Origin: Methanoregula sp. SKADARSKE-2
Lineage (GTDB): Archaea; Halobacteriota; Methanomicrobia; Methanomicrobiales; Methanospirillaceae
Assembly: GCA_030919125.1 (NCBI GenBank)
Contig: CP121470.1
Span: 1,720,391-1,784,390 of the forward strand
Reading direction: 5' to 3'
Length of the DNA stretch: 64,000 bases
Shown: one piece after another, positions 9,151 to 18,855 of the stretch
Position numbering within the stretch: the stretch's first letter is position 1
How the letters are laid out: the number at the start of each line of letters is the position of its first letter
The notes under the pieces: generated by a model
Database searches by the model: none
Told to the model about the DNA's origin: nothing
What the model saw: the letters and a program-made list of their open reading frames with translations, nothing else
Translations under genes and position numbers: made by a program

Positions 9151-9300
9151 CAGGATTCCTCGTCTCTCACTGAATGGTATGTTGTTTTCGGAGTTTAATA
9201 AATCGCGAGCAGCGTGTTACGGGAATTTCCACCGGGGATTGTCACCCTCTGTACCGGGAAAGGAGATAGCAGGAAACCGGAATGATCACCGGCGAAGGTA

Positions 9301-10476
9301 TCAGAGTCCCAGGATGACCCTGTCCCAGATCGCTGCGGCGATCTCTTCCTTGGTGCCGCTTAACGGAGTTGACCCCGTGGAGGTCAGGAGCAGGTACTCT
9401 CCGCTCGCGCTTCCCATCGTCTCCGGGGCATTGACAAGGACCATCTCCGCCCCCCGGGCGATCATATCCCGGGCCTTTACTTCTTCATCCCTTCCCAGTT
9501 TGAACACGATGGTTACCGGTGAGAACCTCGATCTAACTTCATCGAGCAGTTTTGGAGACGGGTCCAGATCGATGGAGGTTTGTTTGCCGCTCGGGATCTT
9601 TCCCTTCACCTGTTTCGGGGTAAAATCCGAGATTGCCGCTGCGCTGATATAGATATCCGCACCGGTCTCTTCGAGAACCCGGAGTACTGCAACCCTCATC
9701 TCTTCTGCAGTCTCCACGGCAATATTCTTCACCAGGGGAACGGCGTCCCTATGAACCACCGTGACGCCGGCACCGAGCCGGAAAGCCTGCAGCGCGAGTT
9801 CCTTTCCCATACGCCCGCTCGACCTGGTCGTAAGAATCCGGACGTCATCAACCGGTTCCCGGCAGGATCCGCTGGTGATAAGGATGTGTTTCCCCATGAG
9901 CGGCTGGCCAAGAATTACCCGCTCACACCGGAGAACTATCTCCTCGTTATCTGCAATCTTTGCCCTCCCCTCTTCAATCCTGGGATCGAGAACTTCTATC
10001 CCCCATCCCCTGAGTTTTGTGATATTCTCCGGAATAGCGGGATGCCGGTACATGCTGTGGTGCATGGCGGGCACGATGAGGACCGGCGTCCCGCTGCCGA
10101 TTGCGGTCGTCGCGAAGGTGGTTACCGGGGTATCGTCGATTCCGCATGCGATCTTGCTTATCGTGTTGGCGGTGCAGGGAGCTATCAGCAGGAGGTCGGT
10201 GGTACCCTCGTCCCCGCAGAAGGTCACGTGTTCCACGCGACCGGTTAACCCGGTGATCGTCTCCCGGCCGCTCGCATACGTGAGAGCGTCGGGATGGATG
10301 ATCCCGGCAGCGGCCCGGCTCATCACCGGCTGGACGGTCGCTCCTTTCCTCCGGAGGATGTGGATCAGTTTTACGATCTCCACCGCGGCGATGCTGCCGG
10401 TAACCGCGACAACGATCTCTTTTCCGGCAAGGGTCTGGGGGGTCACGAGAGGGTCACATCCTGCACCACATGCCAT
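9301..10476 (-). CDS. coaBC: Bifunctional phosphopantothenoylcysteine decarboxylase/phosphopantothenate-cysteine ligase
   Basis: 391 residues with two domains. The N-terminal CoaC flavoprotein part (about 18-185) has AVTGSIAAVEIVKLI, the substrate-clamp APCTANTISKIACGIDD and PAMH. The C-terminal CoaB part (about 190-390) begins with HILITSGSCREPVDDVR and has the dimerisation/CTP region ISAAAISDFTP. Together they add cysteine to 4'-phosphopantothenate and decarboxylate the product to 4'-phosphopantetheine. The start overlaps the upstream methyltransferase by 34 bases; a start a few codons inside cannot be excluded, since the first ~15 residues (MACGAGCDPLV) are not typical. Confidence 0.93.
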   Translation of the reverse strand: MACGAGCDPLVTPQTLAGKEIVVAVTGSIAAVEIVKLIHILRRKGATVQPVMSRAAAGIIHPDALTYASGRETITGLTGRVEHVTFCGDEGTTDLLLIAPCTANTISKIACGIDDTPVTTFATTAIGSGTPVLIVPAMHHSMYRHPAIPENITKLRGWGIEVLDPRIEEGRAKIADNEEIVLRCERVILGQPLMGKHILITSGSCREPVDDVRILTTRSSGRMGKELALQAFRLGAGVTVVHRDAVPLVKNIAVETAEEMRVAVLRVLEETGADIYISAAAISDFTPKQVKGKIPSGKQTSIDLDPSPKLLDEVRSRFSPVTIVFKLGRDEEVKARDMIARGAEMVLVNAPETMGSASGEYLLLTSTGSTPLSGTKEEIAAAIWDRVILGL

Positions 10477-11321
10477 GCATGCGGGCGGTATTTCTTAACC
10501 TTATGTACGTGGATTGTGGAAGAAAAACCTGCCTCTGCAACCATTGTCTGGATTTGATCCTCCACCGTGCCGATGCTGTGGAGATGGAGGATGCTTCCCG
10601 GTCTCACATGACGGAGCGCGTGCGGGAGCATCACGATCGCATCGAAGTGGCCCATGACCAGCCGGTCATATGTTCCGCTGAGCAGATCCCTGCAGTCCCC
10701 AAGCGAGGTCACGACCCGTGCGCTCAGCCCATTCCTTACGATATTCCTGTTCAGGTAGCCGAAGGCCACCGGGTTGATCTCCATGGCGTGAACCTGCGCC
10801 CCGGCACCACCCATCGGGATGGTGAAATAGCCTATCCCGGCAAACATGTCGGCGATCCGCTCGGTGCGCCCGCAACCGGAGATGAGCCGGGTCATCCTCA
10901 CCTTCTCGTTCCGGTTCCCCTGCGAGAACATGACCCGGCAGGGGTCGAGAATATAGGAGTATCCGCTCTCGCGATGTTCGACTTCGCCAGCCTCTCCCCA
11001 GAGGATCTCGGTCCGCGGGGTCCGCGTCACATCGTGGAGCGACTCGATCCAGATCACCCCCCGGGGATTGCGGAATCTGACGATCTCCCCGAGCTCGTTT
11101 CCCTCAGGCTTCTCCCCGTGAACAACTGCGATATCGCCGACCATGAAAAAGCCCCGGCCGCAGTAGATCTGGCGTTCCGGGATCTCGCGCTCGCATGGCT
11201 GCCCGTCCCGGACCGGCATCCATGCAAGCCCGCCCTCAATATAGGGGCGTCGGCCGGTATCCACCCAGTCCTCGTTTATTATCTCCGGTATCCGGTCGAT
11301 CGGGACCGCTCGCACTCGCAT
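10443..11321 (-). CDS. Taw2/Trm5-family tRNA-modifying SAM-dependent transferase
   Basis: 292 residues of the class I fold used by the archaeal tRNA-G37 enzymes Trm5 and Taw2. Motif I is ADMFAGIGYFTIPMG (about residues 167-181), followed by HAMEINPVAFGYLNRNI. The segment LVMGHFDAIVMLPHALRHV resembles the Taw2 (aminocarboxypropyl transferase, wyosine pathway) pattern more than the Trm5 methyltransferase pattern, so I favour Taw2. The N-terminal ~60 residues are family-like but not diagnostic. It overlaps coaBC and lies 13 bases from nmd3, inside the operon. Confidence 0.8.
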   Translation of the reverse strand: MRVRAVPIDRIPEIINEDWVDTGRRPYIEGGLAWMPVRDGQPCEREIPERQIYCGRGFFMVGDIAVVHGEKPEGNELGEIVRFRNPRGVIWIESLHDVTRTPRTEILWGEAGEVEHRESGYSYILDPCRVMFSQGNRNEKVRMTRLISGCGRTERIADMFAGIGYFTIPMGGAGAQVHAMEINPVAFGYLNRNIVRNGLSARVVTSLGDCRDLLSGTYDRLVMGHFDAIVMLPHALRHVRPGSILHLHSIGTVEDQIQTMVAEAGFSSTIHVHKVKKYRPHAWHVVQDVTLS

Positions 11322-11333
11322 ACTCTTCCCGGA

Positions 11334-12380
11334 CTATCCAACAACAACCATGTGGTCTTCGTCGCGTAGGATCCGCAGTTTCATACCCGCCTCGATATAC
11401 ATCCAGGCAGGCTGCCGGAACTCTGTGGTCCTGCAGGAATCCGGATCCATGATCCCCATGGTCTTCCCGTCAGCGAATACTATCAGTGCCGATTTTGCAG
11501 ACCGTGAATTTCCGACAACCCGCTCGACATCGTCCTCACGGACCGTCTTGTTCGTTCCATCCCCGAGATCAGTGACCCTGAGGAAGTTCGATTCCACCCG
11601 CTCAACCTGGTAATACCGGTTCTTCACCCGTACAACATCGTATTGCTGGTACCGGGGGAGTTTGACGGAATACGTGACGCGAAAGAGCTGTCTCCCGTTC
11701 TTTTCGCCGACAAGCTTGGGATGGGTTGTATACCTGCCCCCGAGCTGGGTGTTTATCGCCTTTGAGATAAGCATCCCGATACGCTGGGATCCGACAATAA
11801 TGTCGATCCCGTCATGGATCTGGTTGATGTCGGAGATGAACGAGAGCCGTTCCCCACCGGACTGCAGCGAATCCTCAACCTGGTGAGCAATCGTTGCCGC
11901 CATCCTCACCTCGTGTTTACTCGGAAGTCTTCCCCCGGCCCGTACCTGGACGACCCCTTCGTAGTAGCTGCCGCTGATCCGGTTGCACCGGTCACACTGC
12001 TCCTTGTGCCATATTATCTCCACAGAACACGTCCCCTCTACCGGGGAATTATACAGGGTTCCCCGAACGGTCAGATCAGCCCGCGACCTGTTGACCGTGA
12101 GATCATGAATGGTTGCCGTGATCGTGGGTTTCTTGAGATCGGGGTGGAAGTGCACCGCACTTCTCGCAAGCTCCGGCGCGATATCGCTCCGGTCCATCTC
12201 CGAATCTGTCCACGTGTTCACCTGTTTCATAGCCCCACAGCTTGGGCAGTGGACGTGTTTAACTCGGGTTGCGCAGGTAAACCACGGGGTCTTTCCGATC
12301 CTGCACCCGGTGCAGAGCCCGTCATCGGAGACGCGTGATGGTTTGCCACATTTCGGGCAGAAACTGTCCTGGATTGCCAT
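11334..12380 (-). CDS. Archaeal NMD3-like ribosome-associated zinc protein
   Basis: 348 residues with N-terminal zinc-binding CxxC pairs: FCPKCGK and LCTGCRI (about residues 7-27) and HCPSCGA (about 44-50), plus a further pair QCDRCNR near 128-134. The central and C-terminal parts match the NMD3 fold, whose eukaryotic form loads onto the 60S subunit for export. In archaea the protein is thought to act in large-subunit maturation or quality control. It is followed immediately by the Taw2-like gene and preceded by DUF424 with a two-base gap, an arrangement frequent in archaea and consistent with a translation role. Confidence 0.88.
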   Translation of the reverse strand: MAIQDSFCPKCGKPSRVSDDGLCTGCRIGKTPWFTCATRVKHVHCPSCGAMKQVNTWTDSEMDRSDIAPELARSAVHFHPDLKKPTITATIHDLTVNRSRADLTVRGTLYNSPVEGTCSVEIIWHKEQCDRCNRISGSYYEGVVQVRAGGRLPSKHEVRMAATIAHQVEDSLQSGGERLSFISDINQIHDGIDIIVGSQRIGMLISKAINTQLGGRYTTHPKLVGEKNGRQLFRVTYSVKLPRYQQYDVVRVKNRYYQVERVESNFLRVTDLGDGTNKTVREDDVERVVGNSRSAKSALIVFADGKTMGIMDPDSCRTTEFRQPAWMYIEAGMKLRILRDEDHMVVVG

Positions 12381-12382
12381 TT

Positions 12383-12688
12383 TTACAACTCATATATCTG
12401 GACATGCGGGACTTTCCCGATCATGATGCAGCCTTCGCGGGTTACGAGTCCCATATCGATTGCAGTAGTTATCGCCCGCTCCCCCATGAGGTTGGCATTG
12501 CAGGCTCTTTTCAGGGCCTCCCTCACTTCGGATTCAGAGACAGTGCTGGTCCCGTAAAACGCCTCGGTTATTTTTACCGACCGCTTGTCGTGAGAAATCG
12601 TCGTATTGATCAATTCGCGATCGCAGACCGCAACGACATCGCTCATTCCGGGGGCGCGATGGACCTTTAAATACATTGGTTTATGCAT
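12383..12688 (-). CDS. DUF424 domain protein
   Basis: 101-residue small cytosolic protein matching the archaeal DUF424 family, with the characteristic start MYLKVHRAPG, a central strand-helix region and the tail HVQIYEL. Its function is unknown; archaeal genomes often keep it beside translation genes. Only two bases separate it from nmd3, so the pair is co-transcribed. Either ATG (12688 or four codons later) could start it; MYLKVH is the conserved beginning, so the shorter form is equally possible. Confidence 0.85.
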   Translation of the reverse strand: MHKPMYLKVHRAPGMSDVVAVCDRELINTTISHDKRSVKITEAFYGTSTVSESEVREALKRACNANLMGERAITTAIDMGLVTREGCIMIGKVPHVQIYEL

Positions 12689-12724
12689 TGGCCGGTCGGG
12701 ATAAAAAAAGTTGAGTTCGTTACC

Positions 12725-13558
12725 TTAATCGATCGAGATGGTAACACCATATACTTTTTCGATGTTCTCCCCGTGGATGCGGAAACAATCCTCTTCCGTG
12801 ACAACTCCGGCCTCGAGGAACTTATTCGTGTAGCGCGGCACCGATTTCGGGCCGATTACCGCCCCGGGGCGCGAATTTTCATCCATATAATCGCTCTCCA
12901 TCGTGAACCTCCGCCCCTTTTTCACTATCTGCGGGATTGCTTCATGCTTCGCGATGAGAGACGGGTGCAGCGGGGTGGTATCCACTGAACCGTAATGCTT
13001 TACCACGCGCTCAACCGGGACACCCGCCCTTTGCGCCATTCCCACGATATCGGCGCAGGGGCCGGTCTCTGCATGGATCTGGAGGGCGCATCTGCGCTCC
13101 GCTGCGAGAAGGAGCGCATGCTCAAGGACATCGTTCGATGCCGCAAGAACCTCCGGAGGGACTTCGTAATGGGGTCTCCCGCTCTTCAGGCCGACAGCCT
13201 TTCCCTCCTGCACGTAGCACGCAGCGCATTCAAGGCCATCCTTCATGACCGCCACTGCATCGGCAAGTGGCATACGCTCCGCGAGCCGGTTAATCTCAGC
13301 AGGATGGACCCCAAGGATGGGAAAAACAACGATGCCGGTCTCGCGAATAAGGTCAGCTACCCGGAGCGTTTCATCGAAAACTGCTGCATAGTCCCGTCCC
13401 GAAGACGGGTGGACCCCGAGGGACCAGGACGGTTTCGAGACGAGGAAGATATGCGTCCCGCCCGCGCGGAAGAAATCCTTCGCTGCTTCGATACCCCTCC
13501 CGTTGACAGGATCGATATGGATATGATCGTCAGTGATGGGAAAGCTGGGGGATTTCAT
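12725..13558 (-). CDS. TatD-related metal-dependent hydrolase
   Basis: About 277 residues of an amidohydrolase-type barrel. The N-terminal metal motif is DDHIHIDP (residues 9-16); later come ILGVHPAEINRL, the strand CALQIHAET and VKHYGS with another histidine. This matches the archaeal TatD-like branch rather than bacterial TatD DNase. The frame is open back to 13651, but those extra codons overlap mptD and are not conserved. The ATG at 13558 puts the metal motif at the right distance and gives a normal 29-base overlap with mptD. The substrate is unknown. Confidence 0.85.
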   Translation of the reverse strand: MKSPSFPITDDHIHIDPVNGRGIEAAKDFFRAGGTHIFLVSKPSWSLGVHPSSGRDYAAVFDETLRVADLIRETGIVVFPILGVHPAEINRLAERMPLADAVAVMKDGLECAACYVQEGKAVGLKSGRPHYEVPPEVLAASNDVLEHALLLAAERRCALQIHAETGPCADIVGMAQRAGVPVERVVKHYGSVDTTPLHPSLIAKHEAIPQIVKKGRRFTMESDYMDENSRPGAVIGPKSVPRYTNKFLEAGVVTEEDCFRIHGENIEKVYGVTISID

Positions 13559-13883
13559 GGATCTCCACGATCTCCATAAGCGGGTAGCTGATGGATGGGG
13601 CAAGTTTTGCCCGGCAATAGGTAAAACCAACCCGAGTGATGATCTCGACATTGTACATCAGACCGGAGAGTTCGCTGTACCCGAACCGGTTTTCGGTCAT
13701 CAGGCTTCGGTCGAGCCGGACGGTTATCTCTTCGACAAAAGGCTGAAGGATTGCCGCTTTCTCGATCGCTTTCTCAACGCTTGCCGCAGTTTCGCGCGAA
13801 ATGGGGGTTCCCACCCACTGGTGGTAGAGGGCTCCCAGTTTTATCCCGGCTTCAAACACCGCCCTTTCCCGGTCGTTTATCAT
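13530..13883 (-). CDS. mptD: Archaeal dihydroneopterin aldolase
   Basis: 117 residues matching the archaeal MptD family (DUF372/COG2098). The enzyme cleaves 7,8-dihydroneopterin to 6-hydroxymethyl-7,8-dihydropterin in methanopterin synthesis. Family features seen are the N-terminal helix ERAVFEAGIKLGALYHQW, the central FGYSELSGLMYNVEI and the C-terminal VEIHEIP. It is unrelated in sequence to bacterial FolB. The gene lies 22 bases after mcm and overlaps the TatD-like hydrolase. Confidence 0.9.
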   Translation of the reverse strand: MINDRERAVFEAGIKLGALYHQWVGTPISRETAASVEKAIEKAAILQPFVEEITVRLDRSLMTENRFGYSELSGLMYNVEIITRVGFTYCRAKLAPSISYPLMEIVEIHEIPQLSHH

Positions 13884-13904
13884 GATCTTCTCCCTGTTCT
13901 ATCG

Positions 13905-16016
13905 TCAGATCAACTGGATAATGCCATGTTTTGGTTCCATCGCTTCGCCATTCCGGAGGAGCATGTCGATCCCCTCCCGTACTTTGTCCCGGGAGAACCC
14001 CTTCGAAGAGACGGTCTCGATAACCTGATCGATCGACGCCCTCCGGTTCTCCCCGCCGACATCCCGGATCGCGTCCTTGATCACCCGAACGATATCCCGT
14101 TTCTCCTTTGAGATACCGGTTGCGATCTTGTCGATATCGAAATTGCCGGTCTTCGCATCGTACGCGATCTGGCGCAGGCAGGCATCCACGATATGGATGA
14201 CCCGGTCCGCGTCACTGATCTCGATGGTATTTGAGAGCCGGATGCGTGCGCTCGCCTCCCCGAGCCGTACCAGTGCTTCGAGCTGTCGTGCGGTCACCGG
14301 GACCGGCTTGTTCGGTTCTGCGATACCCCTCAGTTTGAGGTAGTAGTTCACCAGCGCTTCCTTTGCATCCGGGGACATGATGGGGAAACAGTTCCGCTTT
14401 GCATACGCGACGTATTTCCGGAAGAGGGACGGGTCGATATCCGGCATGACCGGCTTGAGCTGCTGCTGGATGTACTCGTCCGTCACCCTGGGGATCGGGG
14501 TCTTCTTGTGCTGGGCGATCAGCTCTCCGGTTGTATGGGCTTTGAGGATGTGCTGGGCGATCGCGAGGTCGCGCTTCTGCTCCGGCTGGTCGGTCATGAT
14601 GAAGATCAGATCGAACCGGGAGAGGAGCGAGGGGGGCATGTTGATCTGGTCCGAGATATCGCCGTACATATCGAACCGGCCATACTTCGGGTTTGCAGCC
14701 CCGAGGAGGGCGCACCGGGATTTCAGGGTCGCCGTGATGCCGGCCTTCGCAACGCTGATCGACTGCTGCTCCATCGCTTCGTGCAGGGCAGAGCGATCTT
14801 CCTTCTGCATCTTGTCCATCTCATCGACCGCGGCGACACCCATATCGGCGAGGACGAGTGCACCGGCTTCAAGCGTCCAGCGGCCTTCACCGAATTCGTC
14901 CTTGACAGCAGTCGCGGTCAAGCCGGCAGATGTCGAAGACTGACCGCTCGTATAGATCGCCCGTGGCGAGAGCTTGACCACGTATCGCAGCAGCTGGCTC
15001 TTTGCGATACCCGGATCCCCGATCAGGAGGACATGGATGTCGCCCCTGAGCCTGCTCCCGTCGGGCATCTCCTTAGCAATCCCGCCAAAAAGCTGGAGCG
15101 CGATCGCTTCCTTGACATCCTCGCTCCCGTAGATGGTCGGTGCGACAGAATGCGGGATCATCCGGTAGATCATCGGGTCTTTGCTGAGGGCCTGGATATC
15201 GTTCTCGTCCTTCTCATCGATCTCGACTTCCTCAAACTCCTTCTCGGCTACTTCGATCGAGTTGCATTCAAGGAAGATATCGAATACCGTGCTCTTCTCG
15301 CCCTTGATCACGCGCTGCATCGAGCGGAGGATACCGTTGACGATGACCCGATCTCCCGCAGAGACCTGCCCTGAAAGGTCATCGGTAACATCGATATCCA
15401 ACGTCTGGGGTTGCTCACCGCCCCGGAGTCCTTCGGGAGATTCCTGGACCCGGAGTTTCTGGGAATCGACAAATCGTGACCGGGCAGGGACGAGATCCAG
15501 TTTTTTGAATGTGCAGCCATCCGTCGCACATCCATCCGGGTCAATGAATTTACCGTATTTCTGGATTTTGTGCGTGAAGTGACCTGCGGGGCACTTGAAA
15601 ACGGCTTCGACGATCCGTGGCCGGACTTCGGTGGTCTTGCGCAGGATTCCTTCCACGGAGAGGAACTTGTTGATGTCATCCGATCGGATATCCCGCGCAG
15701 CGGTCTTCTTCGGGAGATTGATGAACCGGATATTGATATTCTTCGGTTCCTTTCCGTCCTTTATCCTAATGAGCTGGTTGTTTTTGATGGCATCCCCGAC
15801 ATCCTCGATGACTTTTCCCGGGCTTTCGAGCAGTTCATCCGCAAGACCGATCCCCACTTTACCGAACCGCTCGACCTCACGGTAATCGATGTAAAGCGAG
15901 CGCTTGTGGGGGTATTCGCGGGAGATCTCGCCGAGCTCTTTCTTGTATTTGCTCTTTAAGAGCCGGCTCCAGTCGCCGATCTTGTCTCCTTCGTGCATGT
16001 CGGGGGCAATCTCCAT
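13905..16016 (-). CDS. mcm: MCM replicative DNA helicase
   Basis: 703 residues. The N-terminal domain includes a zinc-binding region (KCPAGH ... DGCATDGC, about residues 140-170) and an OB fold. The AAA+ domain has Walker A GDPGIAKS, Walker B VLADMGVAAVDEMDKM and the arginine finger SLLSRFD. The C-terminus (last ~70 residues) is the usual winged-helix domain. It unwinds DNA at the replication fork as a hexamer. The start is three bases from the stop of rfcS, so helicase and clamp loader are co-transcribed, a sensible pairing. Confidence 0.97.
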   Translation of the reverse strand: MEIAPDMHEGDKIGDWSRLLKSKYKKELGEISREYPHKRSLYIDYREVERFGKVGIGLADELLESPGKVIEDVGDAIKNNQLIRIKDGKEPKNINIRFINLPKKTAARDIRSDDINKFLSVEGILRKTTEVRPRIVEAVFKCPAGHFTHKIQKYGKFIDPDGCATDGCTFKKLDLVPARSRFVDSQKLRVQESPEGLRGGEQPQTLDIDVTDDLSGQVSAGDRVIVNGILRSMQRVIKGEKSTVFDIFLECNSIEVAEKEFEEVEIDEKDENDIQALSKDPMIYRMIPHSVAPTIYGSEDVKEAIALQLFGGIAKEMPDGSRLRGDIHVLLIGDPGIAKSQLLRYVVKLSPRAIYTSGQSSTSAGLTATAVKDEFGEGRWTLEAGALVLADMGVAAVDEMDKMQKEDRSALHEAMEQQSISVAKAGITATLKSRCALLGAANPKYGRFDMYGDISDQINMPPSLLSRFDLIFIMTDQPEQKRDLAIAQHILKAHTTGELIAQHKKTPIPRVTDEYIQQQLKPVMPDIDPSLFRKYVAYAKRNCFPIMSPDAKEALVNYYLKLRGIAEPNKPVPVTARQLEALVRLGEASARIRLSNTIEISDADRVIHIVDACLRQIAYDAKTGNFDIDKIATGISKEKRDIVRVIKDAIRDVGGENRRASIDQVIETVSSKGFSRDKVREGIDMLLRNGEAMEPKHGIIQLI

Positions 16017-16019
16017 TGT

Positions 16020-16994
16020 TCATCTCACGGTTTTTTTCTGGGAGGAGAGTACGAACCGGGCAATCATCGCTTCCATCTGGATATCGCTGCTTGCGCCCTC
16101 CGAGAGACGGAAGTCTGTCTCTCCAAGATGATCGATGAGTTCGACTTTCAGTCTTTTGTCCATCTCCTTTTTTACGATCGCCCGGTAGCACTGGTTGATC
16201 AGCTCGTTAGGCGCGATTCCCCGTTCGTGGAGAAGGTTTGCGAGGAGCGATTCCGCAGCATCAAACTCTCCCTTAAGCGAAAGGTCCAGGAGTTCGTTGA
16301 TCTCATCCGGACGGGCGGTCGACGTGATAGCGTACACCATCTTTTCGTCGATAGTTGTGCTGATGATAGCAGCTCCCTGGAGGGCATTTATTGCTTTTCG
16401 CATGTCGCCCTGCGCAATATAGACAATCGCATCCATGGCTGCCGGAGTAATGGTAAGCCCTTCCCGGGCAGCGATCCGGCAGGACTCCTCCTTGACAGCA
16501 TCGCCCCCGAGCGGTTTGAACCGGTAAATGGCGCACCGGCTCTGGATTGGGTCGATAATCTTGGATGAGTAGTTGCAGGAGAGGATGAACCTGCAGGTCT
16601 GCGCGTAACTCTCCATCGTCCTGCGCAGGGCTGCCTGCGCGTCTGTTGTCAGTGCGTCTGCCTCATCAAGGAAGAGGATCTTGAATGTCGCATCACCGAG
16701 AGGCGAGGTCCGGGCGAACTGCTTGATCTGGTTGCGCACAACATCGATGCCCCGCTCATCGGAGGCGTTCATCTCCCGGAAATTCATCTGCCACGTATCT
16801 CTAAAAAATTCGTGGGCAAGCGTAACTGCGGCGGTCGTTTTCCCCACACCGGCGCTTCCGGTAAAAAGGAGGTGGGGAAGGTTGCCGGTCATTACGTACG
16901 ACGATAACCGCTCCACGATCTCATTCTGGCCTACGATCTCGGAGAGTTTCGTTGGCCGGTATTTTTCTATCCAGATGGTATGACTCTCTTCCAT
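16020..16994 (-). CDS. rfcS: Replication factor C small subunit
   Basis: About 324 residues of the canonical archaeal clamp-loader small subunit. It shows the RFC box [16 protein letters not shown], Walker A GSAGVGKT, the [13 protein letters not shown] motif, Walker B FLDEADAL and the SRC arginine finger (QSRC). The complex opens and loads the PCNA clamp. An ATG four codons upstream at 17006 is an alternative; MEESHTIW matches the usual family start. It is the first gene of the long minus-strand operon and diverges from the surface-protein gene at 17144. Confidence 0.96.
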   Translation of the reverse strand: MEESHTIWIEKYRPTKLSEIVGQNEIVERLSSYVMTGNLPHLLFTGSAGVGKTTAAVTLAHEFFRDTWQMNFREMNASDERGIDVVRNQIKQFARTSPLGDATFKILFLDEADALTTDAQAALRRTMESYAQTCRFILSCNYSSKIIDPIQSRCAIYRFKPLGGDAVKEESCRIAAREGLTITPAAMDAIVYIAQGDMRKAINALQGAAIISTTIDEKMVYAITSTARPDEINELLDLSLKGEFDAAESLLANLLHERGIAPNELINQCYRAIVKKEMDKRLKVELIDHLGETDFRLSEGASSDIQMEAMIARFVLSSQKKTVR

Positions 16995-17108
16995 TTGGGA
17001 TCCCACCCCGGTCGATCCTGACCCTGTCGTTAACAGATACTATGTGCCTTCAAGGTAAGTGAATCCTCGCGAAGGAGGCAAACAGAAGATTTCCGGCAGA
17101 GAATGTCA

Positions 17109-17119
17109 TAATATTTATC
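17109..17119 (+). promoter_or_regulatory. TATA box for the surface-protein gene
   Basis: The sequence TAATATTTATC lies about 25-35 bases before the ATG at 17144. Such spacing in archaea implies a very short or absent leader. No Shine-Dalgarno precedes the ATG, which fits leaderless translation. Confidence 0.55.
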
Positions 17120-17143
17120 ATAAGAGCTTCGAAATAACATTTC

Positions 17144-18175
17144 ATGAAAATCCGGTTTATCCTTCCCTTTTTAATTATCCTCTTTCTGTTCATTGCACCA
17201 GTCTCCGGCAGCCTGAACAAAATAGTATCCAATGCTCCCGTTTTTGTTGGTGAGACCGATGTTGACATCTCATCGGCCCTGAACGGGTGCCATAATATTG
17301 CGTGGTGGCCGCAGGGTGCGGATATCACAAGAGATCCTGCAGCTGCCAATCTAACCATATCGGAAATAAATACGGCTTCTCAACGCAACTTTCATTTTAA
17401 TTTCAGCCCGGACATTTTTTCCGGTCATACCGGTACCTGGTACTGTCAGGATAAGAAGCCGTATTTTTCAGTGTTTGATGTACGGCAGCTGGAGAATAAT
17501 ATCAGCATCGTGAATCTTGACACCAATGAGGACATCACCGGTCAGTCCGTCTTTTTTACGACAAAACTGGCCTACCGGATCGATACAAACATGTATCCCG
17601 CACTCAAGTACGCGAACCGTCCCAATTACAACCCAAGCGATTCATTTTTTACGGTGACCATTACCGATCCTCGGGGCAGATCGGTGCCGTATTTTTATAC
17701 CGGAAGTGCAGGTAACGCGAACACTCAGATAATTCCGCTGGATGTCCATCCGCTCATTTCGGGCCCGACCTACTCTGCACCCAACATGCAGTCATGGGAC
17801 AAAACCGCCAAGAATGTCCAAGGCGATCCTTTGTATCCCCCGGGAACCTACACGGTAAAGCTCACTCAGAATCTCAACAACATGGACCGAATCTACGCAG
17901 GCAGCGCTTTCGATTCCCCGGGAACGCTGACGAGTACTGCGACCTTCACCCTCTTCGAGCCGGTCACGCCGACCTTGCCAACAACAATCTCCTCCCTCCT
18001 CCCCACATCCATACCGGTGACTACGCAGACTGTCCCGACAACTCTTGCCCCCGCGACCCAAGCACCAACCACAACGCTGACGAAAAAAGTAACCTACTCA
18101 CCGGTCCCGGCGGGAATCGCCCTGCTCGGTATCCTGCTAGCCGGTATTTTCATGATCCGGCGTATTCGCAGGTAA
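17144..18175 (+). CDS. DUF3821-type surface protein with C-terminal membrane anchor
   Basis: 343 residues. A signal peptide (residues 1-22, hydrophobic FILPFLIILFLFIAPVSG) is followed by a DUF3821-like extracellular beta domain (about 23-250; typical VSNAPVFVGETDVDIS near the start). A Thr/Pro-rich linker covers about 270-315, and a C-terminal membrane segment (AGIALLGILLAGIFMI) ends in RRIRR. This layout is characteristic of Methanomicrobiales cell-surface proteins; the linker is probably glycosylated. The ligand or role is unknown. It is monocistronic. Confidence 0.85.
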   Translation: MKIRFILPFLIILFLFIAPVSGSLNKIVSNAPVFVGETDVDISSALNGCHNIAWWPQGADITRDPAAANLTISEINTASQRNFHFNFSPDIFSGHTGTWYCQDKKPYFSVFDVRQLENNISIVNLDTNEDITGQSVFFTTKLAYRIDTNMYPALKYANRPNYNPSDSFFTVTITDPRGRSVPYFYTGSAGNANTQIIPLDVHPLISGPTYSAPNMQSWDKTAKNVQGDPLYPPGTYTVKLTQNLNNMDRIYAGSAFDSPGTLTSTATFTLFEPVTPTLPTTISSLLPTSIPVTTQTVPTTLAPATQAPTTTLTKKVTYSPVPAGIALLGILLAGIFMIRRIRR

Positions 18176-18237
18176 TCCGGCGCAGGCAACCGGAATTCAA
18201 GCTTTTTTTATAGATCGACCGCGCACGTTAACTACCT

Positions 18238-18738
18238 ATGAAACCGGTAAAGAAAGCCTCAGAACCCGAAAGAGCCGGGTCCCGCTCTTATCTCTTTGCT
18301 GGAGTAGCTGTGGTAATTCTTGCGATAGCCATAATCTGCTTTGTGTTCTTTCCGCCCGCACCAGCGAACGCCGGTGATGAGGGTGCCGGTGCTGCGAGTG
18401 CAGGTGCCCTGTACGACAAGAGTGTCGACCTTGCAAATGCCGGGAAATTCGAGCAGGCCCTTGAAGCAGCAGACCAGACCCTTGCCCTCAATAACACGAT
18501 GTACACCTCACTTTTACAATCAAATCGAGCCGGGATCCTGGTAATGCTGGGAAGAAATGCCGATGCAATAACCGCTGCGGATGCGGCACTCGCCATCCAG
18601 GGGAATCTGACGGTAAGCCATTCCATAGCCTGGTTCAACAAGGGCAATGCACTGAAGAATCTTGGACGAATCGATGAGGCCAGGTCTGCATATGCAAATG
18701 CTTCTCTTCTCGATCCATCCTTGAAGTTCCCGATCTAA
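18238..18738 (+). CDS. Membrane-anchored TPR protein
   Basis: 166 residues. A single N-terminal membrane segment (about residues 18-40) follows a basic cytoplasmic stretch, giving an N-in orientation. A small-residue linker leads into tetratricopeptide-like repeats from about residue 58: ALYDKSVDLANAGKFEQALEA, a second repeat, and a third starting AWFNKGNALKNLGRIDEARSAY. TPRs mediate protein-protein contacts, so this is probably an extracytoplasmic scaffold. A TATA-like TTTTTATAG ends about 25 bases before the ATG. Confidence 0.8.
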   Translation: MKPVKKASEPERAGSRSYLFAGVAVVILAIAIICFVFFPPAPANAGDEGAGAASAGALYDKSVDLANAGKFEQALEAADQTLALNNTMYTSLLQSNRAGILVMLGRNADAITAADAALAIQGNLTVSHSIAWFNKGNALKNLGRIDEARSAYANASLLDPSLKFPI

Positions 18739-18816
18739 ACCGTCAGAACCTTCATTTTTTTAACCCCCGAATAAAAGCCGGATTGGACTCCGCCCCGGTA
18801 CGATGCACGGACTATA

Positions 18817-18829
18817 TCTTAAATATCAA
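18817..18829 (+). promoter_or_regulatory. TATA box for the RPA-associated gene operon
   Basis: TCTTAAATATCAA lies about 27-39 bases before the ATG at 18856. This is the expected distance for a short-leader archaeal transcript driving the three-gene operon 18856-23073. Confidence 0.5.
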
Positions 18830-18855
18830 CCGCCGACAATGCTGTTGGGATAAAA

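Noticed and set aside
14508-15374. 288-codon plus-strand frame opposite mcm
   Set aside because: It lies wholly inside the MCM AAA+ region and has no ribosome-binding site or family features.
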